Assembly: GCA_021773075.1 (NCBI GenBank)
Contig: JAJFKT010000003.1
Location: 1 to 46,164, forward strand
Source: Woeseiaceae bacterium
GTDB lineage: Bacteria > Pseudomonadota > Gammaproteobacteria > Steroidobacterales > Woeseiaceae
DNA length: 46,164 nt
Direction of reading: 5' to 3'
Shown here: one piece after another, positions 35,507 to 46,100 of the stretch
Numbering within the stretch: position 1 is the first letter of the stretch
Layout: each line of letters begins with the position of its first letter
Program-made: the position numbers and the translations under genes
The notes under the pieces: model-generated
What the model saw: only the letters and a program-made list of their open reading frames with translations
Database searches by the model: none
What the model was told of the DNA's origin: nothing

Positions 35507-38062
35507 TTACAGCCACACCATCATGCCCATTTCCATCGGGTGAGACAATAAGGAATGGTGAGGATAAACTCGAATATAATATTCCTGTTTACCGCATAAT
35601 TCTGGGGCAATATCCAGCTCGAAAAACTGCTCATCCAATTCTTCAACACCTGTGAATTTAAACTCGAAGTGTTTGAAATTGCTAATTCTAATTTTCTTCC
35701 GCTGACGAGACATTAGTAACTCGACCACGACATCTTCCGGTTTTAAGCCGTTGAGCTTCACGGCAACTTTAACATTTAAGCCATCACCAATGTTTACAAA
35801 CTTACGTGGTGTATCTAACCGACGTAGTGTGACGCCATCCCAACCGTTTCGTATTTTATCTTTCCAGGCAGAGATTTCTTTTGCGCCTTCAAAATCATTT
35901 TTTACATAGCGCTTGCCTTGTTTGCTGGCTGGCAGATAAAAATTTCTCACATACTCATCCACCATGCGCTTGGAACTGTACCGTGGTAGTAGCGTCGCCA
36001 TTGAATTTTTAGCCATTTTTACCCACCCAGGGGAATAACCAAATTTGTCACGGTTGTAATACAGCGGTGCGACTTGATCTTGCAATATTTCATAAAACGC
36101 TTGACTCTCTTCGGTATCACGCAGTACTGCTTCCATATTTTCTGGGCCTGGTTTAATAGCCCAGCCATTTGTACCATCGTAGCCTTCTCCCCACCAGCCA
36201 TCCAGCACACTCAAATTTATCACGCCATTAATACCTGCTTTCATACCGGATGTGCCACTGGCTTCAAGCGGATATATCGGGCTATTAAGCCAGACATCAA
36301 CTCCGGCAACTAAGCGGCGACCAAGACGCAAGTCGTAACCTTCAACCAATAAAAGTCGCCCTTCGAATTCTGGCAAATGTGCAACTTGACTGATACGCCG
36401 AATTAAGTCTTGCCCTGGAATGTCTGCAGGGTGCGCTTTGCCAGCAAAGATTATAAGTACAGGACGTTCCTGATCAAGGATGATTTTTCGCAGCCAGTCA
36501 AGATTCTGAAATAACAATGTGGCGCGCTTATAGGTTGCGAAGCGACGCGCAAATCCCAGTGTCAGAATATTTGGATTAGTTGGGTCAGCGAGTTTAAATA
36601 TTCGATCAAGATGTGCATCGGAACCATGGTTTCTGGAATTTTGTAACGCAAGTCTGTCACGTATACCATAAAGCATTTGCGATTTTAAAGATTGGCGTAC
36701 GCTCCAGAACAAGTGGTCAGGTATCTCATGAATACATGACCAATATTCTATATCACGCATTTTGTTACGCCATTCATGGCCGAGATGATGGTCGAACAAG
36801 TCAGACCATTCCTGAGCCAGAAAAGTCGGCACATGTACACCGTTAGTAATGTACGACATTGGATTTTCGTCAGCTTCGATCTGCGGCCAAACTTCCCGAC
36901 AGATTTCAGACGATACATTGCCGTGTATCTTACTCACGCCATTATGTGTACGTGAACCGTGAAGCGCCAATACGGTCATATTAAAGTCCGCACTACCAGA
37001 AACGTGCCCAAGGGCCGTAAATTCTTCGCGCGTAATTTTAAGGTCTTGATAAAACGTTTCAAAATACGCCTGTATCATATCGTCACTGAAATGATCGTGC
37101 CCAGCAGGCACGGCGGTATGCGTTGTAAATACAACATTAACGGCCACAGCTTCCAGTGCGCTGGAAAAATCAAGCCCTGACTGAACCAGTTCGCGTACAC
37201 GCTCAAGTATCATAAATGCTGCATGACCTTCGTTAATATGCCACACAGTCGGTTTTACACCCATTTCCTGCAATGCCCGCACACCACCGATACCCAGTAT
37301 AATTTCCTGCTCAATTCGCATCGCTTTATCACCACCATAAAGTTGATGGGTGATGTAGCGATCTTGAGAAGAGTTTTCCAGTAAATCAGTATCTAGTAAA
37401 TAAAGTGTTACATGCCCAATTTTTGCCTGCCATACTTTTACTATAACCTTACGTTGCGGCAATACCACTTCAACTCTTATATCAGAGCCATCCTCACGTA
37501 ATACCGGTGTTACAGGCAAATTTTCAAAGTCTGCGTCAGTATAGGTGACTTTTTGATTTCCCTGATTATCTATGGTTTGAAAGAAATAACCCTGGCGATA
37601 GAGCAAACCAACGGCAATAAATGGCAAGTTCAGGTCACTGGCTGCTTTGCAATGATCGCCAGCCAGAATACCCAAACCACCGGAATAAATCGGCAAACTC
37701 TCATGAAAACCAAATTCAAAACAGAAATAGGCAACTTGGTCTTGAACGTCTAAACCTGTTTTAAAGTCCTTTTGCGACAGTTCATAATGATAAGAATCAT
37801 AAGTTGACAGAATATTATTGTAATTAGCCAGGAATACACGGTCTTCCGCTGCATCTATCAGTATAGATTCATCCACGCGTTTAAGAAATTCTTTTGGGCT
37901 ATGCCCCACTGCCTCCCATAGGTGAGAATCAAGTCGAGAAAATAGCGTACGTGTTGCATGATCCCAGCTATACCAAAGATTATTAGCCAACTCCTCCAGG
38001 CGCTCAAGGCGCGGTGGTATTTTAGGATTGACTGTGATTATAAAATTAGTTCTGGGTGACAT
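35507..38062 (-). CDS. glgP: Alpha-glucan (glycogen) phosphorylase
   Basis: The enzyme releases glucose-1-phosphate from non-reducing ends of glycogen. The 851 residues carry the N-terminal DUF3417-type segment (RLEELANNLWYSWDHATRTLFSRLD near 18), CFEFGFHESLPIYSGGLGILAGDH, HINEGHAAFMILE, FTTHTAVPAGHDHF, YITNGVHVPTF, GFARRFATYKRATL and the PLP-lysine motif EASGTSGMKAGINGVINLS. This is the 'alpha-glucan family' branch of GT35 rather than the shorter E. coli GlgP type. A C-terminal beta-rich part (about 720-851) is typical of that branch. The ATG follows AAGGAG. It lies between glk (85 bases upstream) and the 50-residue gene, on the same strand as both. Confidence 0.95.
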   Translation of the reverse strand: MSPRTNFIITVNPKIPPRLERLEELANNLWYSWDHATRTLFSRLDSHLWEAVGHSPKEFLKRVDESILIDAAEDRVFLANYNNILSTYDSYHYELSQKDFKTGLDVQDQVAYFCFEFGFHESLPIYSGGLGILAGDHCKAASDLNLPFIAVGLLYRQGYFFQTIDNQGNQKVTYTDADFENLPVTPVLREDGSDIRVEVVLPQRKVIVKVWQAKIGHVTLYLLDTDLLENSSQDRYITHQLYGGDKAMRIEQEIILGIGGVRALQEMGVKPTVWHINEGHAAFMILERVRELVQSGLDFSSALEAVAVNVVFTTHTAVPAGHDHFSDDMIQAYFETFYQDLKITREEFTALGHVSGSADFNMTVLALHGSRTHNGVSKIHGNVSSEICREVWPQIEADENPMSYITNGVHVPTFLAQEWSDLFDHHLGHEWRNKMRDIEYWSCIHEIPDHLFWSVRQSLKSQMLYGIRDRLALQNSRNHGSDAHLDRIFKLADPTNPNILTLGFARRFATYKRATLLFQNLDWLRKIILDQERPVLIIFAGKAHPADIPGQDLIRRISQVAHLPEFEGRLLLVEGYDLRLGRRLVAGVDVWLNSPIYPLEASGTSGMKAGINGVINLSVLDGWWGEGYDGTNGWAIKPGPENMEAVLRDTEESQAFYEILQDQVAPLYYNRDKFGYSPGWVKMAKNSMATLLPRYSSKRMVDEYVRNFYLPASKQGKRYVKNDFEGAKEISAWKDKIRNGWDGVTLRRLDTPRKFVNIGDGLNVKVAVKLNGLKPEDVVVELLMSRQRKKIRISNFKHFEFKFTGVEELDEQFFELDIAPELCGKQEYYIRVYPHHSLLSHPMEMGMMVWL

Positions 38063-38146
38063 TATTTCTCTCCTTAATGAGGTATAGGTATAACTGATAC
38101 GATGGTTAGAAGCGCATTTCCTTGCGGAGTCAGCCTTTTGGCCAAT

Positions 38147-39148
38147 TTAAATATTCAATAAGTACTGCGCTTTTAGTTTAGCGCCCAGCAAGCTGGCATT
38201 GGGATTTGTGATCACATGCACGGAGATTTCTTTCATCATCGCAGAAAACCGTCCCTTGTCACAAAATGCTCGCATAAAACCACCCGTATCGAGTGTGTTA
38301 AGAATTTTTGGCGCAATACCACCCGCGATATATACGCCATTTCGACATAATCCGGCAAGAGCCAGATTGCCTGCATAAGCACCATAAATTTCAGCAAATA
38401 AATCTAACGACTTTATTGCGACCGGGTGTTTTTGTTTCAGCGCAAGCATAGCGATGACTGCTCCACTGTCCTCATCGAGATTCATCGGTGCTAAGCCTGA
38501 AAAATCTGATGGGTTCATTTGCAAGAAATTAAATATATTAGTTAAGCCAGACCCAGACAACAGACGCTCAACCGATACATGTCCAAACTTATTTTGCAAT
38601 GCTTCAAGCAATTTAACTTGTAATTTACTGGTCGGTGCAAAATCAATATGCCCAGCTTCCGTCGATAGTGGAACATAGCGATCATCTTGCCAAGTAAGCC
38701 ATGCCACACCCATACCGGTACCTGCACCTAAAACGACACGCATTTCCTGCGAATGTGTTTTACCCACCTGTAATGTTACCAGATCACTAGGTAGCAACAC
38801 TGCAATTGCTAGTGCGGCTGACTCAAAGTCATTAATGAGATTGACGCGCGGAATTGAAAATTCAGCTGCAATGTCCGCGCTATTGATTAGCCAGGGTAGG
38901 TTGGTTAATTTTGTTTGCTGCGCAACGACTGGGCCCGCCACAGAAAAACAACCAATATCTGGACAACCTATTGTTTTTACTTCGCCAGTTCTGCTTAGAA
39001 AATCCCTGAGCAGGTCAGAAAAAGTAGTATAAGTGCAGCTATTATAGCGGTGTGTAAATCGCTCACAAATTTCGCCATTCCTTAATTCCGCTATTTGTAA
39101 AATAGTTTTGGTGCCGCCGATATCGCCATAAACCAACTGCTTGTTCAA
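38147..39148 (-). CDS. glk: Glucokinase (Glk family)
   Basis: The enzyme phosphorylates glucose released from glycogen by amylolytic enzymes. The 333 residues open with the phosphate-binding GDIGGTKTILQIAEL, then CFSVAGPV near residue 87, the glucose site NLINDFESAALAI, LGAGTGMGVAWL, STEAGHIDFAP, and GGIAPKI near the end. It belongs to the bacterial Glk group, not the ROK family. The only usable start giving the full P-loop is a TTG at 39148, with GGA about 13 bases upstream, so translation may be weak. It is first in the minus-strand run glk-glgP-small protein; upstream is a 649-base gene-free region. Confidence 0.92.
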   Translation of the reverse strand: MNKQLVYGDIGGTKTILQIAELRNGEICERFTHRYNSCTYTTFSDLLRDFLSRTGEVKTIGCPDIGCFSVAGPVVAQQTKLTNLPWLINSADIAAEFSIPRVNLINDFESAALAIAVLLPSDLVTLQVGKTHSQEMRVVLGAGTGMGVAWLTWQDDRYVPLSTEAGHIDFAPTSKLQVKLLEALQNKFGHVSVERLLSGSGLTNIFNFLQMNPSDFSGLAPMNLDEDSGAVIAMLALKQKHPVAIKSLDLFAEIYGAYAGNLALAGLCRNGVYIAGGIAPKILNTLDTGGFMRAFCDKGRFSAMMKEISVHVITNPNASLLGAKLKAQYLLNI

Positions 39149-39797
39149 GTATTTTTTAATCCGAATGAGTTTAACAGGGATAATGAAATTGGAATCAGGA
39201 TCTTATTTAGTGCTCCGTCAACCTGAGATTTACTATAATACTAGCCCCACCTCAAATCCAAATAAACAAAGCACACGCTGCATTCTATCAAGTATCTGAT
39301 AACAAAATCATGAATCGAACGATTTGGCAAAAAATCAATGGTGGCTAATTAAGGAATCTTATCTGAAAAAACTGATGATAGAAGTGCAACAACTGTCGAT
39401 AATCGGCAATTCAGCAGAACACTCCGTCTCAAAAAATATTTAAATAAATAATCCCGTGACAGTTCCTCGGTTGTTAGAAAAACACAAACTGACCGCCCAA
39501 AACTCACGAGGGACGATAGTTCTCTGGTGGGGTTTCAATGAAAGTTTTCAATTAGAGGGAGTTTGAATTCTGAGTGAGTTCTGAGGATACGCACTCAACT
39601 ATACTTTTTTGGCTTTACACCAAGTTTATTTTTCCAGATTTCACCCAAGCTGCTACTCTACCGATTTTATAAAATTAACGACCCCAACGAGAAACTCTTA
39701 TTTAAGTGGCTTTCAAGTGCCTCGTTTAGTTTGAAAGGAACTGTCTTTTTGTTCTTACCTTTGTTTTTCCGTTATTTGGGGGAACTCAGCCGGCCCC
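39149..39797. other. 649-base region without a gene between metY and glk
   Basis: No convincing open frame or RNA gene is seen. Notable are a perfect 10-base inverted pair GACAGTTCCT (39458-39467) and AGGAACTGTC (39736-39745) enclosing 288 bases, which might be decayed mobile-element ends, though a match of this length could be chance. The glk promoter should be near 39150-39260. Confidence 0.5.
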
Positions 39798-41072
39798 TTA
39801 AATCACCGCTTCCAGCGCTTGACTGATATCCGCGATAATATCATCAATATTTTCAATACCTACAGATAGTCGAACTAGATCACTACTGACATCTGCCGCG
39901 GCTAGCTCATCTTCATTCAACTGACGGTGTGTAGTTGACGCGGGGTGACAGGCCAATGACTTAGCGTCACCGATATTTACCAAACGCAAGATCATTTGTA
40001 ATGCGTCAATAAACTTTATTCCTGATTCCAAACCACCTTTAACTCCAAAACTCAAAATGCCAGATGCTTTTCCGCCGGTAATTTTTTGGCAGGCTTGATA
40101 ATAAGCACTTCCTGGCAAAGTGGCATAGTTAACCCAATCGACTTTAGGGTGGTTGTCTAAGTAAGCCGCGACTTTTTCTGCGTTTTCACAATGCCTTTCC
40201 ATACGTAAGCCTAGCGTTTCTAGGCCTTGTAATATTTGAAATGCGTTGAAAGGTGAAATAGCTGCGCCTGTATTACGCAACGGCACAACCCGGCAGCGTC
40301 CAATGTAGGCAGCTGGGCCTAAAGCCTCGGTATAAACGACGCCGTGATAAGACGGGTCTGGCTCATTCATTACGGGAAACCGGTCTTTATTCGCAACCCA
40401 GTCAAATTTGCCGGAATCGATGATAATGCCGCCAATACATGTACCGTGTCCCCCGATGTATTTGGTCAACGAATGGACAATAATGTCCGCACCTAATTCA
40501 AAAGGACGGCACAAATAGGGAGTAGCAACCGTATTATCGACAATCAGTGGAATGCCATGTCGATGTGCGATGACCGCTAATTGCTCAATATCAACAACAT
40601 TACCTGCTGGGTTACCAATAGATTCACAAAAAATCGCTTTAGTGTTAGCGTCAATTACGTTCTCAATGGCCGCATGATCCTCATAAGACACCATGTGAAC
40701 ATGAATGCCTTGCCTGGGCAACGAATGAGCAAACAGATTATATGTGCCACCATAAAGTTGGCTGGTACTGACGATATTGCTACCTGCATCACAAATACAT
40801 TGGATGGCGTAAGTAATTGCCGCCATGCCTGATGCCACCGCAAGCGCACCAACACCGCCTTCCATTGCGGCGAGTCGCTGCTCTAGTACGTCGGTGGTAG
40901 GATTCATGATCCGCGTATAAATATTTCCCTGCACTTTGAGATCAAAGAGATCCGCACCGTGCTGTGTGTCGTCAAATGTGAATGAGGTTGTTTGGTAAAT
41001 AGGGACGGCTGCAGCACGAACGGGCGCTTCCGATTCATAGCCATGGTGTAACGCTAAGGTTTCAAGTTTCAT
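39798..41072 (-). CDS. metY: O-acetylhomoserine sulfhydrylase (aminocarboxypropyltransferase)
   Basis: This Cys/Met-metabolism PLP enzyme makes homocysteine from O-acetyl-homoserine and sulfide in direct-sulfhydrylation methionine synthesis. The 424 residues have PIYQTTSFTFDDTQHGADLF near 24, NIYTRIMNPTTDVLE, the PLP lysine K204 in VHSLTKYIGGHGTCIGG, and SLACHPASTTHRQL with RLSVGIEN near the C-terminus. The length over 420 residues and the insertion after the lysine (FDWVANKDRFPVMNEPDPSYHG) favour MetY over MetZ or MetB. The ATG follows AAGAGAT. It appears monocistronic; its stop faces the gene-free region before glk. Confidence 0.94.
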   Translation of the reverse strand: MKLETLALHHGYESEAPVRAAAVPIYQTTSFTFDDTQHGADLFDLKVQGNIYTRIMNPTTDVLEQRLAAMEGGVGALAVASGMAAITYAIQCICDAGSNIVSTSQLYGGTYNLFAHSLPRQGIHVHMVSYEDHAAIENVIDANTKAIFCESIGNPAGNVVDIEQLAVIAHRHGIPLIVDNTVATPYLCRPFELGADIIVHSLTKYIGGHGTCIGGIIIDSGKFDWVANKDRFPVMNEPDPSYHGVVYTEALGPAAYIGRCRVVPLRNTGAAISPFNAFQILQGLETLGLRMERHCENAEKVAAYLDNHPKVDWVNYATLPGSAYYQACQKITGGKASGILSFGVKGGLESGIKFIDALQMILRLVNIGDAKSLACHPASTTHRQLNEDELAAADVSSDLVRLSVGIENIDDIIADISQALEAVI

Positions 41073-41099
41073 TGTGCGATCTCTTATCTTTAAAGGTAA

Positions 41100-42087
<988 letters not shown>

Positions 42088-42111
42088 TTATTTATAAAAC
42101 ACTCATAATCC

Positions 42112-43008
42112 ATGTTCACCCAGGCAAAAACTCAGCTTCATTCTATCCGCGATCTGCTTCGTTTTACCGTCAGTCAGTTTAACCGGACCGAACTATTCTT
42201 TGGGCATGGTTCCACTAATGCATATGATGAAGCGGTCTATCTTATTCTGCACACACTACACCTGCCGCTTGATCAGTTGGCACCATTTATTGATGCGCGC
42301 CTGACTGATGATGAATTGTTGCAGGTACTAAACATCATTGAGCGTCGTATCACTGAGAAAAAGCCGGCAGCCTATCTTACCAACGAAGCTTGGTTGGGTG
42401 ATTATAATTTTTATGTTGATGAACGTGTGATTGTGCCACGCTCATTTATAGCGGAATTATTACAAACACAACTTGAGCCATGGGTAGCAGACCCTGACAG
42501 TATTCACGCCGCAATGGACATGTGCACCGGCTCAGGATGCCTTGCTATTTTAATGGCACATGCTTTTGAACACGCAACCATTGATGCAGTTGATATTTCT
42601 ACTGATGCGCTAACCGTTGCAAAAAGAAATGTGGCTGATTACAAATTACAGGAGCGAGTTAATTTAATTGAATCTGACTTGTTCGCAGCTTTGTCAGGAC
42701 GAAGCTATGACCTCATTATCAGCAACCCGCCTTATGTCAATGCTGAATCAATGGCAGCGTTACCGACTGAGTATAGCCATGAACCTAAAAATGCACTGGA
42801 AAGTGGTGACGATGGGTTAGATGCAACCCGTGTCATACTTCGCGAGGCCGCAACGTATTTGAATGATGATGGGTTATTAATTGTTGAGATTGGGCATAAC
42901 CGAGAATGCCTGGAGCAAGCCTATCCACAAATGCCCTTCACTTGGCTTGAAACCAGTGCTGGCGATGAATATGTATTTTTATTAAATCGTAGCCAGCTTC
43001 CTGATTAG
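42112..43008 (+). CDS. prmB: Ribosomal protein uL3 N5-glutamine methyltransferase PrmB
   Basis: This SAM-dependent enzyme methylates a glutamine of ribosomal protein L3. The 298 residues carry FGHGSTNAYDEAVYLILH near residue 30, RVIVPRSFIAELL near 105, the SAM motif MDMCTGSGCLAI at about 136-146, AVDISTDALTVAKRN, and the glutamine-binding NPPY at 205-208 (SNPPYVNAES). HGSTNAYDEA and PRSFIAEL distinguish PrmB from the release-factor enzyme PrmC. The length is normal. It is divergent from tadA; its stop is five bases from that of the convergent rluB. Confidence 0.94.
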   Translation: MFTQAKTQLHSIRDLLRFTVSQFNRTELFFGHGSTNAYDEAVYLILHTLHLPLDQLAPFIDARLTDDELLQVLNIIERRITEKKPAAYLTNEAWLGDYNFYVDERVIVPRSFIAELLQTQLEPWVADPDSIHAAMDMCTGSGCLAILMAHAFEHATIDAVDISTDALTVAKRNVADYKLQERVNLIESDLFAALSGRSYDLIISNPPYVNAESMAALPTEYSHEPKNALESGDDGLDATRVILREAATYLNDDGLLIVEIGHNRECLEQAYPQMPFTWLETSAGDEYVFLLNRSQLPD

Positions 43009-43013
43009 ATTTA

Positions 43014-43868
43014 TCATTTAATCAATTTAAGTAGACGCTTTATTTCCTTCTCATCCAGTTCTATCCACTGTCCCCGTTTAATGCGCGGCGGTAAATTAAT
43101 CGGGCCAAAACGCACGCGCATTAAGCGGCTAACCGTTAAACCAATCGCTTCAAACATGCGCCGAACTTCGCGGTTTTTTCCTTCTTTTAAAATGACGCGG
43201 TACCAATGATTGGTGCCTTCGCCACCTTGATCTGTCAAATAAGTAAAATTAGCAATGCCGTCTTTCAACTCAACACCCGTCGTTAGCAGCTTCATTTGTT
43301 CAGACGTTAATTCGCCAATAATCCGCACGGCATATTCACGCTCGACTTCAAAACGTGGGTGCATCAGTCGATTCGCTAACTCACCATCCGTTGTGAAGAT
43401 TAATAAGCCGCTGGTATTGAAATCCAATCGACCAATTGCGATCCATTTGGAAGAGTCCAGATGGGGCAGCTTATCAAATACAGATGGACGACCTTGTGGG
43501 TCACTGCGACTAACGATTTCGCCTTCTGGCTTGTGATATAAAATAACCTTGGTGGGAGGGCCATCCATGCGCAGGCGAATAATGCGTTTTCCAATGCGTA
43601 CGACATCCATTGGCCCCACTCGGTCGCCGACACTGGCAACTTCTCTATTAATCGTAACTTGACCCGAGGCAATCAGTGCTTCCATTTCACGCCGCGAACC
43701 TAAACCTTTTTGTGCCAATACTTTATGCAGCTTATTGGTGGTGCCAGCTATTGGTGCAGGTGCCGTAGTGGATTCCGCTTCAACATCGGCGTTAACTTCA
43801 GGCGTACGGGCAGTGTTTGAGCGAGGTGTTTTTTTCTGTTTTGGCCTGATCGGCCGGTTAACCTTCAT
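43014..43868 (-). CDS. rluB: 23S rRNA pseudouridine synthase RluB
   Basis: The enzyme makes pseudouridine 2605 in 23S rRNA (E. coli numbering). The 284 residues have a 45-residue basic, low-complexity leader, then an S4 RNA-binding domain (KLHKVLAQKGLGSRREME, VTINREVASVGDRV), and an RsuA-type catalytic domain with D149 in IAIGRLDFNTSGLLIFT and RHPRFEVEREYAV-like HPRFEREYAV features. NREVRRMFEAIGLTVSRLMRVRFG near the end is typical of RluB. RluE/RluF-type enzymes are less likely because of the S4 domain and C-terminal motif. The ATG at 43868 lies 87 bases after the ybaB stop, on the same strand. Confidence 0.92.
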   Translation of the reverse strand: MKVNRPIRPKQKKTPRSNTARTPEVNADVEAESTTAPAPIAGTTNKLHKVLAQKGLGSRREMEALIASGQVTINREVASVGDRVGPMDVVRIGKRIIRLRMDGPPTKVILYHKPEGEIVSRSDPQGRPSVFDKLPHLDSSKWIAIGRLDFNTSGLLIFTTDGELANRLMHPRFEVEREYAVRIIGELTSEQMKLLTTGVELKDGIANFTYLTDQGGEGTNHWYRVILKEGKNREVRRMFEAIGLTVSRLMRVRFGPINLPPRIKRGQWIELDEKEIKRLLKLIK

Positions 43869-43955
43869 CTATTTCTCTATTCCAAATACAGCAAAAAACC
43901 TTGTTATCTAACTTAACTATTAAGACTCACCGCACAAAAACAGCGGAGAAATCCA

Positions 43956-44282
43956 TTAAAATGGCAACTTCATTCCTGGTGGCAAGCCCATGCCGCCAGT
44001 AAGTTCAGCCATTCTTTCTTGGGTCGTGGATTCTACACGACGAACTGCATCATTAAACGCAGCAGCGATCAAGTCTTCAAGCATTTCCTTGTCATCACCA
44101 ACCAAACTGTCGTCAATATTGATACTCTTTACATCATGACGACAAGTCATAATAATTTTGACCATACCTGCACCAGACTGGCCTTCGACTTCAACTGAGG
44201 CCAATTTTTCCTGCATGTCCTTCATGTTTTCCTGCATTTGTTGCGCCTGCTTCATCAGGTTACCTAGGTTACCTTTCATCAT
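43956..44282 (-). CDS. ybaB: YbaB/EbfC family nucleoid-associated DNA-binding protein
   Basis: The 108-residue dimeric nucleoid-associated protein opens [20 protein letters not shown], continues [22 protein letters not shown], and ends [16 protein letters not shown], all diagnostic of YbaB/EbfC. Two ATGs are adjacent (44282, 44279); GGAG lies seven bases before the first. It follows dnaX by 12 bases, the usual dnaX-ybaB pairing. In many proteobacteria recR comes next, but here the following gene is rluB. Confidence 0.95.
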   Translation of the reverse strand: MMKGNLGNLMKQAQQMQENMKDMQEKLASVEVEGQSGAGMVKIIMTCRHDVKSINIDDSLVGDDKEMLEDLIAAAFNDAVRRVESTTQERMAELTGGMGLPPGMKLPF

Positions 44283-44294
44283 TTATTTTCTCCA

Positions 44295-45917
44295 TTATTC
44301 AATTGGTTTTATCGACGAGGCGATTATTTTAGCATCAAAATTTTCTACTAACGCTTGCACGACAGGATCTGATTCGATTGCCGCGACTGCTGCAGATTGT
44401 TTTTCATCTATTTTTTGTTGCTGGAGCACAGCTGGCGTTATTCCAGTCACGCTACCCAACGAAATCTTTAATTTTACCGGTTGACCAAAATGTTGATTAA
44501 CCGCTTCCTGTATTTTCTCTTGATAATTCTTTTCCAACAAGTGTTTATGAATTTCCGGCACACACAATTCAATTCTATCAGCCGAGAGTGTACTTGCTTC
44601 ACTATGTTGCGCCAGCATTTTCGCCATTCCTTTTAACGCGAGTTGCTCAACCAGTGTCGGCCAATCATCACAAGACTGACTGGAGACTGATTTTGTTGGC
44701 GTTGCGGACACCGACTTCTCAACAGGCGCAGCAGAAATTACCGGGGACGCTTGTTTTTGACTTGTTATCGGCTGACGAGTAGTTTCTTTCTTACCGCCCT
44801 CACGTGGACTGACTTTTTCCGGTTCAATGCTATCTGGCATAAAAGCTAACATACGCATAAGCGTCATGGTGAAACCGGCATATTCATCTGGCGCTAAACT
44901 CAGGTCACCTCTTCCATGCAAGGCAATTTGGTAAAACAATTGTACATCTTCAGGAGAGAACGTCTTTGCTAATGCAAATATTCGCTCACGTTCAGGTACT
45001 TCTTCAGCAATGGCTTTAGGTACCGTTTGTGCTAATGCTATGCGATGCAACAAGGCACCTAAGTCCTGCAATGCGGTATCAAACGAAAGACTACGCACCT
45101 CCATTTCATCCGCAATAGATAGCATCTTCTCGCCATCATTTTGCACCAAGCTATCCAGCAAATCATAAAGATAATTCTGGTCAATGGCCCCCAGCATTTC
45201 ACGCACACTGGCTTCAGCCACTTCGCCCTGCCCGAAAGCAATCGCTTGATCCAACATGCTCAAAGCGTCACGCATACTACCTTGCGCAGCACGTGCTAAT
45301 AACTGCAAAGACACCGCATCACTGTTAATCTTCTCTTCTGTCAAGATTGCTTTCAAATGCGCCACGATTTTCGTCAGTGGAATTTGTTTTAGATTGAACT
45401 GCAAGCACCGCGACAAAACTGTTACCGGAATTTTTTGTGGGTCTGTGGTTGCGAGTACAAATTTGACATGTGCTGGCGGCTCTTCCAATGTTTTCAACAT
45501 CGCATTAAAAGCCGACTTAGAAAGCATATGCACTTCGTCAATGATATAAATCTTGTAGCGCGCACTGGTCGGCGCATAAAGCGCATTTTCAAGTAACTCA
45601 CGCATATTGTCGACCTGCGTGTTAGATGCAGCATCCAGCTCTATCAGGTCCACAAAATTACCACTATCAATATTAACGCAAGCCGAACAAGTGCCGCACG
45701 GCGCCGCAGTAATGCCTGTGTCGCAGTTCAGTGACTTGGCTAAAATACGTGCAATCGTCGTTTTTCCAACACCGCGCGTACCCGTAAATAAGTAAGCATG
45801 ATGCAATCGATTTTGCTCAAGCGCATTACTCAACGCTCTGACCACGTGATCTTGCCCGGTTAATTCGGAGAAGTTTTTAGGACGCCATTTACGTGCTAGT
45901 ACTTGAGATTGGGACAC
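44295..45917 (-). CDS. dnaX: DNA polymerase III subunits gamma/tau
   Basis: This is the clamp-loader ATPase that also links polymerase cores and helicase at the replication fork. The 540 residues have Walker A GTRGVGKT at 46-53, four zinc cysteines C65, C74, C77 and C80, Walker B IIDEVH (125-130), LEEPPAHVKFVLATTDPQKIP with the SRC sensor, and the collar domain. A variable linker rich in Ser/Thr/Pro (about 370-415) and a shorter tau C-terminal domain follow. I did not find an A-rich slippery heptamer as in E. coli dnaX, so separate gamma production by frameshifting is not supported. It begins about 90 bases downstream of ffs and leads the dnaX-ybaB operon. Confidence 0.96.
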   Translation of the reverse strand: MSQSQVLARKWRPKNFSELTGQDHVVRALSNALEQNRLHHAYLFTGTRGVGKTTIARILAKSLNCDTGITAAPCGTCSACVNIDSGNFVDLIELDAASNTQVDNMRELLENALYAPTSARYKIYIIDEVHMLSKSAFNAMLKTLEEPPAHVKFVLATTDPQKIPVTVLSRCLQFNLKQIPLTKIVAHLKAILTEEKINSDAVSLQLLARAAQGSMRDALSMLDQAIAFGQGEVAEASVREMLGAIDQNYLYDLLDSLVQNDGEKMLSIADEMEVRSLSFDTALQDLGALLHRIALAQTVPKAIAEEVPERERIFALAKTFSPEDVQLFYQIALHGRGDLSLAPDEYAGFTMTLMRMLAFMPDSIEPEKVSPREGGKKETTRQPITSQKQASPVISAAPVEKSVSATPTKSVSSQSCDDWPTLVEQLALKGMAKMLAQHSEASTLSADRIELCVPEIHKHLLEKNYQEKIQEAVNQHFGQPVKLKISLGSVTGITPAVLQQQKIDEKQSAAVAAIESDPVVQALVENFDAKIIASSIKPIE

Positions 45918-46004
45918 GTTTTTATAAATGAGTGGGAGAATTGTATCGATGCTGCAAACCAGCCAACACCATAAAAACTTACCTATTTTGATTTAGCGTT
46001 GGGT

Positions 46005-46100
46005 GGCGAGCCAAACCCCCGGCACTTGCAAAAAATAGCTGTGGCTGCTTCCTTCCGGACCTGACCAGATTCACCATCCTGCACTGCGGGGAGGCCCGCC
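46005..46100 (-). ncRNA. ffs: Small signal recognition particle RNA (4.5S type)
   Basis: The minus strand carries the conserved SRP domain IV core GGTCAGGTCCGGAAGGAAGC, with AGCC after it. The outer ends GGCGGGCC (from 46100) and GGCTCGCC (to 46005) pair to close one long hairpin of about 96 nucleotides. This is the RNA partner of Ffh. It is read in the same direction as dnaX, a common neighbour. Exact ends are estimated from pairing; a promoter upstream could not be assigned with confidence. Confidence 0.95.

Noticed and set aside
44295..45917. Programmed frameshift in dnaX producing gamma
   Set aside because: No A-AAA-AAG type heptamer followed by a stem was found; the longest A-run on the coding strand in the right region is five.
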